Source: ECT2AJA-044 sp965262845 (lineage in GTDB: Bacteria; Bacteroidota; Bacteroidia; Flavobacteriales; ECT2AJA-044). Taken from it: a DNA stretch of 64,000 nucleotides. A model generated the notes under the pieces. It was not told where the DNA came from. It did no database searches and was given only the letters and a program-made list of their open reading frames with translations. Location: the NCBI GenBank assembly GCA_965262845.1, contig CBDHFX010000002.1:868001-932000 (forward strand). Direction: 5' to 3'. The translations under genes and the position numbers were made by a program. Of this stretch, positions 53,648 through 62,264 are shown piece by piece (position 1 is the stretch's first letter; every line of letters begins with the position of its first letter).

Positions 53648-55211
53648 GTCACTCCTTAAAAACATGCTAAGCGCCTATTTATCAACATAATGAGTTGATA
53701 ACTTTTTGTTTTTTGAGGTGCGGAATTGCAAGGAAATGCGGAAATTAGCATGAATATCTTGCAATAAATGAAAGGGAGCAGTGAGGTAAATACGCAACGG
53801 GAGTTGTTCCGTCCGATGCTGGTGGACTTCATCGACATGAAGCATGAGCTGGTTCTGCTATCAAATAAGATTGATTGGAAGCATTTGGATCAGGAGTTAT
53901 CGAAGTATTATTCGAGCATGGGCCGTCCATCAATGCCTGTTCGTTTGATGGTTGGCTGTTTATTTCTTAAGCGTCTGTACAACTTAGGGGACGAGACGCT
54001 GGCTAAGGAATGGAAGATGAACCCGTACATGCAATACTTCTGTGGGTATTCGCATTTTCAGCACCAATTTCCTTTTGATCCGAGTGATTTGGTTCATTTT
54101 CGTAAGCGGATAGGAGAAGAAGGCGCGAAAAAGATATTTGCTTATTCGGTGAAGATCCATGGGAAAGATGCTCAGGAAAAGCAGGCACTATCGGACACAA
54201 CGGTCCAGGGCAACTACACTACGTTTCCCACAGATGCCAAATTGGCGAAAAAGGTCATTGACAAATTAAATGCCCTGGCTCAATTAAGAGGGGTGAAACA
54301 GCGTCAGAGCTATGTTCGTACATCAAAGCAATTGTTGCGGGATAGCTATAACAGCAAACATCCCAGTCGGGTAAAGAAGGCAAAAAAGGCCATTGATAAG
54401 CTCAGGATCATTGCTGGTCGCTTAATTCGGGAACTGGAACGGAAATTAACACCGGAGCAGTGGGTTTTTCACGAAGAAGAGTTAGCCCTATACCAACAGA
54501 TCCTCAACCAAAAAAGGACCGACAGGAACAAGATCTATAGTGTGCACAAACCCTTTACCAGCTGCATAGCCAAAGGGAAGGCACACAAGCCGTATGAATT
54601 TGGGAACAAGGTAGGCTTAACGGTTACCTCTAAAACGCTCATTGTGACCTCCATCAAGGCCTTTGAAGGAAATCCTCATGATAGCAAAACCATTGAGCCT
54701 CTGATCCGTCAGATGGAACAAAACGACTTACCGGTTCCTAAGGAAATCGTTTATGACCGGGCAGGAAAAGGACAAAAGCAGATAGGTAAGACCCTGATCT
54801 CCACTCCGGATAGCCGGCCATTAAAACGAGAGAGTGCGTACCAAAAGCGAAAGAAGCGAAAGAAATTTAGGCGCAGGGCTGTTATAGAGGCGGTCATTGG
54901 GCACCTGAAATCAGATTGCCGGATGGAACAGAACTATCTGCACGGTGTGGAATCTCCACAAATCAACGCTTTTTTAGCAGCTGTGGGATGGAATATGCGG
55001 AAGATGATGGAAAAACTCAGCAAACAAGTTTATTTTTTATTTTCTTTCGAGAGATCTTACCTGAAAGACCAGCTACTTCCAAATCTACTTTTTGTTACAA
55101 GGTGATTCACGGAGTTTGAGTGCACAATAGTTTAGCATTTCATTCTTTTTGATGGGGGTGAGGCTTTTTTTTTGCTTTCAGGCTCAAAAAATGACTTTTT
55201 TAAGGAGCGAC
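53648..55211 (+). mobile_element. IS5-family-like insertion sequence, intact
   Basis: 1,564 bp. Imperfect terminal inverted repeats: GTCACTCCTTAAAAA at the left, and GTCGCTCCTTAAAAA reading inward from the right. The flanks 53642-53647 and 55212-55217 are both TAATTA, read as the target duplication; because the site is palindromic, a 4 bp AATT duplication with ends shifted by one base fits equally well. One transposase gene. Removing the element and one copy of the duplication restores the adhesin frame (TDNYYSGAPG). Confidence 0.9.
53768..55105 (+). CDS. IS5-family transposase
   Basis: 445 residues. The N-terminal DUF772-like region (MGRPSMPVRLMVGCLFLKRL, LVHFRKRIGEEGA) is followed by a DDE domain: D143 in LSDTTVQGN, a second aspartate in IVYDRAGKG and the glutamate in VIEAVIGHLKSD. 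No frameshift or stop, so it may be active. Upstream leader 53715-53762 recurs as a remnant at 15065. Confidence 0.9.
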   Translation: MKGSSEVNTQRELFRPMLVDFIDMKHELVLLSNKIDWKHLDQELSKYYSSMGRPSMPVRLMVGCLFLKRLYNLGDETLAKEWKMNPYMQYFCGYSHFQHQFPFDPSDLVHFRKRIGEEGAKKIFAYSVKIHGKDAQEKQALSDTTVQGNYTTFPTDAKLAKKVIDKLNALAQLRGVKQRQSYVRTSKQLLRDSYNSKHPSRVKKAKKAIDKLRIIAGRLIRELERKLTPEQWVFHEEELALYQQILNQKRTDRNKIYSVHKPFTSCIAKGKAHKPYEFGNKVGLTVTSKTLIVTSIKAFEGNPHDSKTIEPLIRQMEQNDLPVPKEIVYDRAGKGQKQIGKTLISTPDSRPLKRESAYQKRKKRKKFRRRAVIEAVIGHLKSDCRMEQNYLHGVESPQINAFLAAVGWNMRKMMEKLSKQVYFLFSFERSYLKDQLLPNLLFVTR

Positions 55212-55450
55212 TAATTATCCGTTAGCGTGAATGTATAGATCCCTGGGAAGTTCACCAGAAACAGGGAATATTGATTTGTCTCAATATCTGTGGAAATAAT
55301 AACCGGTGTGGTTGTCGTTTGACTAAGGTGAGGGCTCGGGAACCAATTTTCCTGTATGCTGTTGATACATTGCGCCTTCATTACATTCGGCGTGAACGCA
55401 AAAAATACCGATGCTGCCCACAATGAAGGCCATAATAGTCTTCTTTTCAC
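55212..55450 (-). pseudogene. N-terminal part of the IS-split adhesin-like gene
   Basis: Starts at GTG 55450 (VKRRLLWPSLWAASVFFA, signal peptide nearly identical to that of the gene at 7883) and runs to TFTLTDN at the IS boundary. An upstream ATG at 55477 is in frame. About 79 codons that would yield an exported but non-functional stub. Confidence 0.85.
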
Positions 55451-55529
55451 GGAATTAATGCTTAGAATTACTGGCAAATAAGCGATAAATATAGTGCGTT
55501 TATGTTGATTTCAACTTAGAAAAAACCGA

Positions 55530-56840
55530 TTATTCCGATCCGATCGCGGACTTGATCAATCCTTCATAGAAATGACGCCAGCCACGCCATAACCTATTCT
55601 GGCAGGCAGACTCGCTGTGCCAAAGCAAAATGAAGGTTCCCCGAACCTCTTTCACGGTATGGAGAATGGGCAGGGTAGCCTCAAGTGCATTACTGGCATT
55701 CATGCCCTTATAAAACTTCAGGGTTCCTTCCATCACAGTAAAGGGGTGAATGCGTAGAGGGGTCATAAGTTCCAGATCCAGATCGTAGAAATAGTAGGTG
55801 GAACAGGTTCCAGCCCTAAACCCGATCTCAGAAGCATAGCCCATGGTATAGTCATCCGTGATATCCAGATCAATCAGATCCCGGTAAGTTCCGGGAATGG
55901 TTAGTTTAAGAAAATGCTGTCTGCTTCGCGTGATCTCCCGATGAATGATCCCTTCGAGACGCCCCACTTCAGCTCCGAGAAGCGATTTCTTCCTGTTACT
56001 TCCGTAGCTCGGATGGATCCCCACCTTTGCATAGTCGGCAATGTCCCTGATCAAACTGCGGAAACGGGCATTCGTGTATGGAACGTTCTTATCGTTCAGG
56101 CCATAATCAGCCAGCAGGAAGAAATAGATAGTCTCGAGGGCGTATTTCTTCTGGATCGATTTCAGATAAGCAAATGTGTCGTAAGGGTCTGGCCGTAGGC
56201 CTGTTAACACCATGAGTCGTTCCAGGAGGGCACTTCCGTTCCGTTCGGCTGCTGACCGCGCAAGTCCGCCCAGGGTACGCATCAGACCTTTGCCGCGATA
56301 GGCATAGGCATTGTCTACATCAATGGTATTCACGAATTGAAACCGGCGTTCGGGCCATTCGATGTCGGGAAATACCTCCGAAAGCAGGTCGCGCACGGCT
56401 AAGGCCCATTCGTCAACCACGGGTCGGCGAAGGAATCCTCCCCTGTACGCAATACTTGATTCAGCGGAAAACCGTTCATGCTTATCCCTGATGTGCGGCA
56501 GGTATTCCTCGAACCGCGTAAGAAGATAAAAACCCGCCGCAAAAGGATCAAACGGCAGAGCCGAGGGTTCCGGTACCTGGAAGAGGGTTACGAGCCCATT
56601 GTGTTCGCCCACTTTGAGCTCCCATTCATTGATCCCCGTTTCGAACAGCAGGTTCGAACTCCGAAAATGAAGTTCCTTTCCCAGCGAACGAGGGGAATAA
56701 TTCAGCTTGGGTCCCTCGTATTCGACGAATTTATCCACTTCGGTCGTGAACCCGACGGGAATACCCAAAAGTTGCTGGAACACCTGACGAAATGCGTAGG
56801 TTACCCTCGGGGTTCGCTTATGTGAGTACACCAGGATCAT
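55530..56840 (-). CDS. Polysaccharide deacetylase-like protein
   Basis: 436 residues from ATG 56840 (MILVYSHKRTPRVTYAF). The N-terminal region resembles DUF7033, the C-terminal a NodB-type barrel: VNTIDVDNAYAYRGKG holds the aspartates, and GIHPSYGSN and RQHFLKL further motifs. Bacteroidota homologues are annotated as polysaccharide deacetylase family proteins; substrate unknown, catalysis not certain. Confidence 0.75.
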   Translation of the reverse strand: MILVYSHKRTPRVTYAFRQVFQQLLGIPVGFTTEVDKFVEYEGPKLNYSPRSLGKELHFRSSNLLFETGINEWELKVGEHNGLVTLFQVPEPSALPFDPFAAGFYLLTRFEEYLPHIRDKHERFSAESSIAYRGGFLRRPVVDEWALAVRDLLSEVFPDIEWPERRFQFVNTIDVDNAYAYRGKGLMRTLGGLARSAAERNGSALLERLMVLTGLRPDPYDTFAYLKSIQKKYALETIYFFLLADYGLNDKNVPYTNARFRSLIRDIADYAKVGIHPSYGSNRKKSLLGAEVGRLEGIIHREITRSRQHFLKLTIPGTYRDLIDLDITDDYTMGYASEIGFRAGTCSTYYFYDLDLELMTPLRIHPFTVMEGTLKFYKGMNASNALEATLPILHTVKEVRGTFILLWHSESACQNRLWRGWRHFYEGLIKSAIGSE

Positions 56841-56947
56841 CCGCCTTTGATCCGACCCGCACATTCATCGTATGGCACCCGGTCCAACGCCGCAGCCGTG
56901 ATAAACCGGGGACGCGTTCCTACGACCGTCTGTAGCCTGATCATTCC

Positions 56948-57643
56948 CTAAAGTTGCTGTTCATCTGCAAAGCTATAATATTCCTGCTCGGTGATGATCA
57001 GGTGATCCAGTACCTTAACGTCCAGCACCTCCCCTGCCCTCTTCACCCGGTCAGTCAGTTTCCGATCTGCCTTACTCGGCCATTTATTCCCGCTTGGATG
57101 ATTATGCGCCATGATGATGGACGTGGCTCCGCAATAGAATCCCTCGCGAAACAGCATCCGCAGGTCAACCACTGTTCCGCTGATGCCTCCCTTGCTGATC
57201 GGTATTTTTCGTAAAACCTTATTGGCATTGTTGAGGTACAGCACCCAAAACTGTTCATGGTCCAGGTCGGCGAGCATCGGATGAAGAAGTTCAAAAGCCT
57301 CACGGCCTGATTGGATTACCGGACGTTCCAACGCCACTGCGTTTTCCCTTCGACGTCCGATCTCCAATGCCGCCAGGAGCCGAACCGCCTTAGCCAGCCC
57401 CACTCCCTTCATCGCACACAACTGTGCATGGTCAAGTTTGCCGAGTTCCCTGAGATTGTCCTCTGCAGTTGCCAAAATTTTGCGTCCCAGCTCCACCGCA
57501 CTCATCTCCCGCGTTCCGGATCCCAACAAAATACCCAGTAGTTCGGCATTGCTCAGGTGGTGTCGTCCCCAGCGGATCATTTTCTCTCTCGGACGATCCT
57601 CTTCGGGCCACGATTTTATGACTGCCTCGCTTCGATAACCCAT
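56948..57643 (-). CDS. radC: RadC-family JAB/MPN domain protein
   Basis: 231 residues: an HhH-type N-terminal region (LSNAELLGILLGSG, MKGVGLAKAVRLLAALE) and a JAB/MPN domain with the metal motif HNHPSG (about 178) followed by SKADRKLTDR. Despite the name, a role in DNA repair is doubtful for this family. Start ATG 57643 (MGYRSEAVIKSWPEEDRPRE) preferred over 57679. Confidence 0.93.
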   Translation of the reverse strand: MGYRSEAVIKSWPEEDRPREKMIRWGRHHLSNAELLGILLGSGTREMSAVELGRKILATAEDNLRELGKLDHAQLCAMKGVGLAKAVRLLAALEIGRRRENAVALERPVIQSGREAFELLHPMLADLDHEQFWVLYLNNANKVLRKIPISKGGISGTVVDLRMLFREGFYCGATSIIMAHNHPSGNKWPSKADRKLTDRVKRAGEVLDVKVLDHLIITEQEYYSFADEQQL

Positions 57644-57780
57644 AGAGGCAAGTTGCATCAAAACAGGGACATAGGGCAATTCAGAGTGCGACTAATTCAG
57701 AACTTGTATGCCGCGAAAGGCCGGATCGCTATCCTGGAATAGTATCTTTTGAGAACTGCTTTCCACCCCGCAAAAATTCC

Positions 57781-58311
57781 CTACGCGTAGTACGGAGCCA
57801 TAAAGAGGTACACCAGCACTCCCGTAACAGAAACATAAAACCAGGCGGGCCAGGTAATTTTGGCTATTTTTTTATGTCGGGCGAACTCACCTTTAGTTCC
57901 GCGATAAATACTGAGCAGCGCCAAGGGCACAATGAAGATCGCCAAAAAAATATGCGAAATAAGAATAAAGTAGTATACCGTGCGGATCCATCCCTCTCCT
58001 CCAAATGGCACAGGTGGTGTATTCACCTTGCTCAGCACATAGCTCACAAGGAAGAGTGTGCTCAGCGCAAAGGCCGTCCACATGATCTTTTGATGTGCGG
58101 CCTTGCGGCCGGATCTGATCAGTATAAGCCCCAACAGCAACAGCATGCTGACCGTACCATTAATGGTGGCGTGGAACAACGGGAAATTCGCGTTGATATG
58201 CACCAACTCCATCGGAAAATAAATTAGGATAGCTACTGCTATCGGAATGGCAACCGACAGGCCGATGATAACGGGAACCCAGAATTTGTCATTAAGGTTG
58301 GAAGCGGCCAT
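57781..58311 (-). CDS. DUF420 membrane protein
   Basis: 176 residues, five to six hydrophobic segments, with histidines in HINANFPLFHATING and HQKIMWTAF. DUF420 (CtaM-like) proteins help cytochrome oxidase assembly. Last gene of the ctaB to DUF420 cluster. A hairpin element encodes RSGRKAA in a cytoplasmic loop. Confidence 0.9.
   Translation of the reverse strand: MAASNLNDKFWVPVIIGLSVAIPIAVAILIYFPMELVHINANFPLFHATINGTVSMLLLLGLILIRSGRKAAHQKIMWTAFALSTLFLVSYVLSKVNTPPVPFGGEGWIRTVYYFILISHIFLAIFIVPLALLSIYRGTKGEFARHKKIAKITWPAWFYVSVTGVLVYLFMAPYYA
58098..58115 (-). repeat. Hairpin element 20 (in the DUF420 gene, sense)
   Basis: GATC CGGCC GCAA GGCCG on the minus strand with a GNRA loop. It encodes RSGRKAA. 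Confidence 0.7.
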
Positions 58312-58388
58312 TCAAAGAAACTGGTTAGTTAAGATGGATAATTGGCTGATTGACGGGAGCAACCTCATGCAGAAATCAAAATGGAACA

Positions 58389-59135
58389 TTAGGAATGCTC
58401 CATACGCTTTTTCTCCGCTCGTTTGGTCTCAAGTCTGTACTCAGCAAGTAAAACTTTAACATCATCCATTAGCTCATGGACTTCCGCATCGGAAGTTCCA
58501 TCGTAAACCGCTCTTACATTTCCGCTGCGATCAATCCCGGAGCGAATATGTCCGTCCTTATCGATCAACACCAAATACTCGCTGTGCAGGAATCCGCCTG
58601 GGGCTAATTCGTCGGGCATGGCATTCACGAAATACCCTTTCATGGCAATCTGGTAAATGCTGTCTGAAGAGCCCGTCAGAAAGGTCCAGTTGCTGAAATC
58701 CGCCCCGATTTCCTCACCATAGGCCTTCAAAACCTCGGGGGTATCACGGGTGGGATCAACCGTAAAACTCAGAAGTGCAAAATCATCGTAATCCTTGAAC
58801 CGACGCTGAAGTCTCAGCATGCTCTGTTGCATGGCCGGGCAGATCGTCGGGCAAGAGGTGAAAAAAAAGTCGGCGACGTAGATCTTCCCGCCGTAGGCGG
58901 CAGGGTTCCAGGGTTCGCCGTTTTGATCAGTCAAAGTGAAGTCGGGAATGCTGTGGTAGATGGTGTCGATAAGCGTACGCTTGCCCATCTGCACCGTATC
59001 AACTCCAAGTCGGGGACCGATGTAGCTCAGGTGCGCAAAATTATGACGACCTGTGGTTAGTGCGATGTAGAAAGCCGATGGAAAAATGAGGATCGCCAGT
59101 AAAATTCCCCCCTTCTTCAAAACCTTCGGGTTCAT
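58389..59135 (-). CDS. SCO1/SenC copper chaperone
   Basis: 248 residues: N-terminal membrane anchor, thioredoxin fold, copper-binding CPTIC motif (FTSCPTICPAM, about 100-110) and the distal histidine in LHSEYLV. Delivers copper to the CuA centre of cytochrome oxidase. Between the subunit IV gene and DUF420 in the oxidase cluster. Confidence 0.94.
   Translation of the reverse strand: MNPKVLKKGGILLAILIFPSAFYIALTTGRHNFAHLSYIGPRLGVDTVQMGKRTLIDTIYHSIPDFTLTDQNGEPWNPAAYGGKIYVADFFFTSCPTICPAMQQSMLRLQRRFKDYDDFALLSFTVDPTRDTPEVLKAYGEEIGADFSNWTFLTGSSDSIYQIAMKGYFVNAMPDELAPGGFLHSEYLVLIDKDGHIRSGIDRSGNVRAVYDGTSDAEVHELMDDVKVLLAEYRLETKRAEKKRMEHS
58884..58900 (+). repeat. Hairpin element 21 (in the SCO1 gene, antisense)
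   Basis: CTTC CCGCC GTA GGCGG. The coding strand reads NPAAYGGKIY. Confidence 0.5.
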
Positions 59136-59147
59136 TCTGGCTCATTT

Positions 59148-59468
59148 TTAGTTGACCATCCGGTAAATGTATCCACCTTCAACTAAAAGAATAAATACCA
59201 AATAGGGAATCAGGATCAAAGCCGGCAGGGCAATGGTCCAACGCATATTCGCGCCTTCGTATTTAAAATGCATGAAATAACATACAATGTAAAAGGCCTT
59301 TACCAGGGTCAACACAATGAAGGTAAGGTTCAGCAGGCTGGTACCCAGAACACCCATAAGCATAAATTCAGGCTTGATGATACCGAGGGCCACTTCTGCC
59401 GTGGTAACGACGAGCAGCAACCAAAAAACGAACCAGATGCGTTTTACTGTAATTCCGTGATCAGACAT
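59148..59468 (-). CDS. Cytochrome c oxidase subunit IV-like protein
   Basis: 106 residues with three membrane segments (VFWLLLVVTTAEVALGII, LTFIVLTLVKAFYIVCYFMH, LPALILIPYLVFILLVEGGY). It matches the prokaryotic COX4 family of caa3/aa3-type oxidases. The function is accessory. Confidence 0.88.
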   Translation of the reverse strand: MSDHGITVKRIWFVFWLLLVVTTAEVALGIIKPEFMLMGVLGTSLLNLTFIVLTLVKAFYIVCYFMHFKYEGANMRWTIALPALILIPYLVFILLVEGGYIYRMVN

Positions 59469-59543
59469 TTTTTTATAATACCTTGGTTGGAGCGGTCAGT
59501 GCGGAAGGCCTTTTTACACCCTTCTGCCCTTCACTCACAACTG

Positions 59544-60458
59544 TTATACCAGATAAAAGAACGTAAATACGAATACCCACACGAGGTCAACGAAGTGCCA
59601 ATAGAGTCCGACCTTCTCAACCATTTCGTAATGACCGCGGCGTTCGTAGGTCCCTGCCAAAATATTGATAAAAATAACGATGTTCAGAATAACTCCTGAG
59701 AATACATGGAATCCGTGGAATCCGGTGATGAAGAAGAAGAAGTTGGCAAAGAGGGGCTGACCGTATTCGTTGCGGGTCATGTTGGCCCCCTGCACCACCA
59801 TTGCCTCGTCAAAGTGTTCCAGCGCTTCTTCCCTGGTCATGATCATGCCATTCTTACCCGGTTGCATGAGCCTGTAATCGCCATGCCTGAATCCCTCCTT
59901 CACCTGGGCGATCCCGAAGTGCTCGTGATGCCCGTGTGCTCCGTGATGTTCAGGACCGTGCACCACAGTTCCCAAACCTACCTGCTCCCCTTCGGCATCA
60001 ACCACGTGCATGATCTCACCAGTGCTCAGTTCAATGGCCCCCTTATCTCCGATGATAAAGTGATACCACTCCCAGGCTTGTGAACCAAGAAAAATGAATC
60101 CGCCAATGATGGTGGCAAACATCCATATGGCCACCTTATTCTTGTTCATGTGCTCCCCTTCATGTACAGCCAAAACCATTGTGACCGACGACATAATGAG
60201 AATAAAGGTCATCAGGGCTACGTACACAAGGGGCAGGTCGCCCGAAACAAATGGAAAGTGTGTAAATACGTTCTCCGCGATGGGCCAGGTTTCAATGAGC
60301 TTGAAACGCATCAGGCCGTAGGCTGTCAAAAATCCCGAGAAAGTAAGTGCATCCGACACCAGAAAAAACCACATCATCAGTTTTCCGTAGCTGGCGCCGA
60401 GCGGGCGACTGCCTCCGCCCCACACACTTTCCTCTGCTGTAGCCGTTGCCATGTTCAA
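59544..60458 (-). CDS. Cytochrome c oxidase subunit III (long form)
   Basis: 304 residues, seven predicted membrane segments, with FFFITGFHGFHVFSGV and ETWPIAENVFTH. A large hydrophilic insertion rich in histidine (EHHGAHGHHEHFG, about 165-190) lies between helices. Subunit III supports proton uptake and stability. First of two subunit III genes in the cluster. Confidence 0.92.
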   Translation of the reverse strand: MNMATATAEESVWGGGSRPLGASYGKLMMWFFLVSDALTFSGFLTAYGLMRFKLIETWPIAENVFTHFPFVSGDLPLVYVALMTFILIMSSVTMVLAVHEGEHMNKNKVAIWMFATIIGGFIFLGSQAWEWYHFIIGDKGAIELSTGEIMHVVDAEGEQVGLGTVVHGPEHHGAHGHHEHFGIAQVKEGFRHGDYRLMQPGKNGMIMTREEALEHFDEAMVVQGANMTRNEYGQPLFANFFFFITGFHGFHVFSGVILNIVIFINILAGTYERRGHYEMVEKVGLYWHFVDLVWVFVFTFFYLV

Positions 60459-60536
60459 GGGATCTTTATTAGGCGGTGCAATAATACGAAGTTTTCAAAA
60501 AAATCTTTTGCCCCGGCCTTGGTTTTAGCGGACAAT

Positions 60537-61112
60537 TTAGCGGACCAAAAGTAAAAAAACGAAGAGATAGACCCATACCCCATCCAGAAAGTGCCAGAAA
60601 GTGCTCCCCAATTCCATTCCGAGCGTGTTCCCGTTATCATACTTTCCCCGTAATCCGTTGTACATCATATACAGCAGGCTGATGAATCCGAACGCAACAT
60701 GCATTAAATGGGTCCACACGATCACGTACAGAAAGCTTCCGGCGGCATTGGCCGTTTCGCCAGTGAAGTATATACCTTCCCTGATCAGGGTGCCAAAGCC
60801 CAGGAATTGGAAGAAAGTAAAGATCACTCCAAGCGTTAGCGTCAGTATGAGCATCAGCAACATACGGGAGCGATTATGTGCCTTCGCGGCACGAAGCGCC
60901 CCTGCCATGGTTACAGATGATAGTACGATGGCGATGGTGCTGTTCCACATTTCATGCGGTAGATCGAAAACGATCCAGTTCCCCTCGGCCCGCCGAACGA
61001 TGTAGCCGGAGGTAAGACCGGCAAAAACCATGGCCATACTCACCATACCGATCCATAGCATGGGTTTGGCGGCTTTTCTGCGTTGTTCCTTTAGTATTGG
61101 GTCTGTTATCAT
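60537..61112 (-). CDS. Cytochrome c oxidase subunit III (short form)
   Basis: 191 residues, five hydrophobic segments, THLMHVAFGFISLLYMMYN near the C-terminus. Homologous to the neighbouring subunit III but lacking the insertion. Two adjacent subunit III genes are common in flavobacterial oxidase clusters. Subunits I and II are not in the window. Confidence 0.9.
   Translation of the reverse strand: MITDPILKEQRRKAAKPMLWIGMVSMAMVFAGLTSGYIVRRAEGNWIVFDLPHEMWNSTIAIVLSSVTMAGALRAAKAHNRSRMLLMLILTLTLGVIFTFFQFLGFGTLIREGIYFTGETANAAGSFLYVIVWTHLMHVAFGFISLLYMMYNGLRGKYDNGNTLGMELGSTFWHFLDGVWVYLFVFLLLVR
60878..60896 (-). repeat. Hairpin element 22 (in the short subunit III gene, sense)
   Basis: CTTC GTGCC GCGAA GGCAC on the minus strand. 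It encodes LRAAKAH in a loop between helices. Confidence 0.7.
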
Positions 61113-61158
61113 TGGGGGTCAGGGCTTTGGGTCCGGTTCTGTAGCTTAATGCCAAAGC

Positions 61159-62052
61159 CTATGTTAATGCATCCACTACATAAATAATTTGCACCACGGG
61201 CATATAGATGATACTTGCGAACATTAATTTTTTTGCTGCTAAAACCGTTTGGACCCTAAAAAGGTTCCAGGCTTTCCACAGGAAAAGTGCACCGGCCATA
61301 CCAACAGCTAAAGCTCCGAAGGTGCTTAGTTCGAGGGATCCGGTGAAGCCGGTGATGGGGATCAGGCTAACGATGAAGGTCCAGACTGTGTAAAACAGGA
61401 TCTGAAGTGCACTGCCCGAATCGCGCCGGCCACTGGGAAGTAATTTGTAGCCGGCCTTTTTGTAGTCTTCGTCAAAGATCCAGGCAATGGCCCAAAAATG
61501 GGGAAACTGCCAGAAGAACTGAATGGCAAACAGGGTACCCGGTTCAATGTCGAAATCGTTGTTGGCTGCGACCCATCCAAGCATAAAGGGGATAGCTCCG
61601 GGAATGGCACCGATGAAAACGGCAAGTGGGGTTACTCCTTTAAGAGGGGTATAGATGGCCGTGTATATAAACAAGCTCAGTGCTCCGAACATGGCCGAGA
61701 GCGGATTGATCCAGTACAGCAGTGCGAGTCCGGGCAAGCCCATCATTGCAGCGGCCATCAGCGACTGCATTACGGTAAGCCGGCCCGCCGGGATCGGACG
61801 ATTTCTCGTTCGTTCCATCACAGCGTCCTGATGGCGTTCGATCACCTGATTAAAGGCATTGGAGGAACCGACAACGAGAAAGCCCCCAATGAGGAGCAAG
61901 GTAAATATCCAGCCGTCAAAGGCTGGTATTCCGATCAAATAGCCGGCACCGGCACTGAACACCACGCTGGTGGCCAATCTCGGTTTTGCAAGCGCAACGT
62001 AATTCCGGAAGCTGGAAGTGGTGGGGATGGCAATGTCTCGGGCCTCTTTCAT
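61159..62052 (-). CDS. ctaB: Protoheme IX farnesyltransferase
   Basis: 297 residues from ATG 62052 (MKEARDIAIPTTSSF). UbiA-superfamily enzyme that makes heme O from heme B. NAFNQVIERHQDAVMERTRN with RPIPAGRL, and the second site region DEDYKKAGYKLLP, are visible across nine membrane helices. Leads the oxidase cluster; a -7 box lies 10 bp upstream of the start. Confidence 0.93.
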   Translation of the reverse strand: MKEARDIAIPTTSSFRNYVALAKPRLATSVVFSAGAGYLIGIPAFDGWIFTLLLIGGFLVVGSSNAFNQVIERHQDAVMERTRNRPIPAGRLTVMQSLMAAAMMGLPGLALLYWINPLSAMFGALSLFIYTAIYTPLKGVTPLAVFIGAIPGAIPFMLGWVAANNDFDIEPGTLFAIQFFWQFPHFWAIAWIFDEDYKKAGYKLLPSGRRDSGSALQILFYTVWTFIVSLIPITGFTGSLELSTFGALAVGMAGALFLWKAWNLFRVQTVLAAKKLMFASIIYMPVVQIIYVVDALT

Positions 62053-62061
62053 AAGCGCGGG

Positions 62062-62069
62062 CAAAGATA
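62062..62069 (-). promoter_or_regulatory. -7 promoter box for ctaB
   Basis: TATCTTTG on the minus strand just upstream of ATG 62052, giving a very short leader. It excludes the TTG at 62073 as start. Confidence 0.6.
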
Positions 62070-62146
62070 GCAATTAGCTCATTAGGTACCAGGTTCTGAG
62101 CCTGGCCAGGGAAGCCCGGAAGCAAAAGAAACAGAGCTGCCGATGT

Positions 62147-62223
62147 TGTCTTGTCCTGAAATAACTTTACTTTTTTTACTCATAATGGAGGGCTTCGGTG
62201 TAAACCTATTTCAGGACAAGACA
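62147..62223. mobile_element. MITE-like 77 bp element with IS termini
   Basis: 24 bp terminal inverted repeats (left TGTCTTGTCCTGAAATAA..., right ending AGGACAAGACA, 22 of 24 complementary) enclose 29 bp with no ORF. Flanked by GT on both sides. The left end matches the solo terminus at 28727 at 22 of 24 positions, so both derive from one IS type not otherwise present in the window. Confidence 0.75.
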
Positions 62224-62239
62224 GTATGCTTCATTTGCC

Positions 62240-62247
62240 TATTTTTG
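62240..62247 (+). promoter_or_regulatory. -7 promoter box for the glycosyltransferase gene
   Basis: TATTTTTG (TAnnTTTG). The -33 position would fall at the right end of the MITE-like element. It makes TTG 62265 the likely start rather than ATG 62226. Confidence 0.65.
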
Positions 62248-62264
62248 TTTGCCAACTCAGAATT

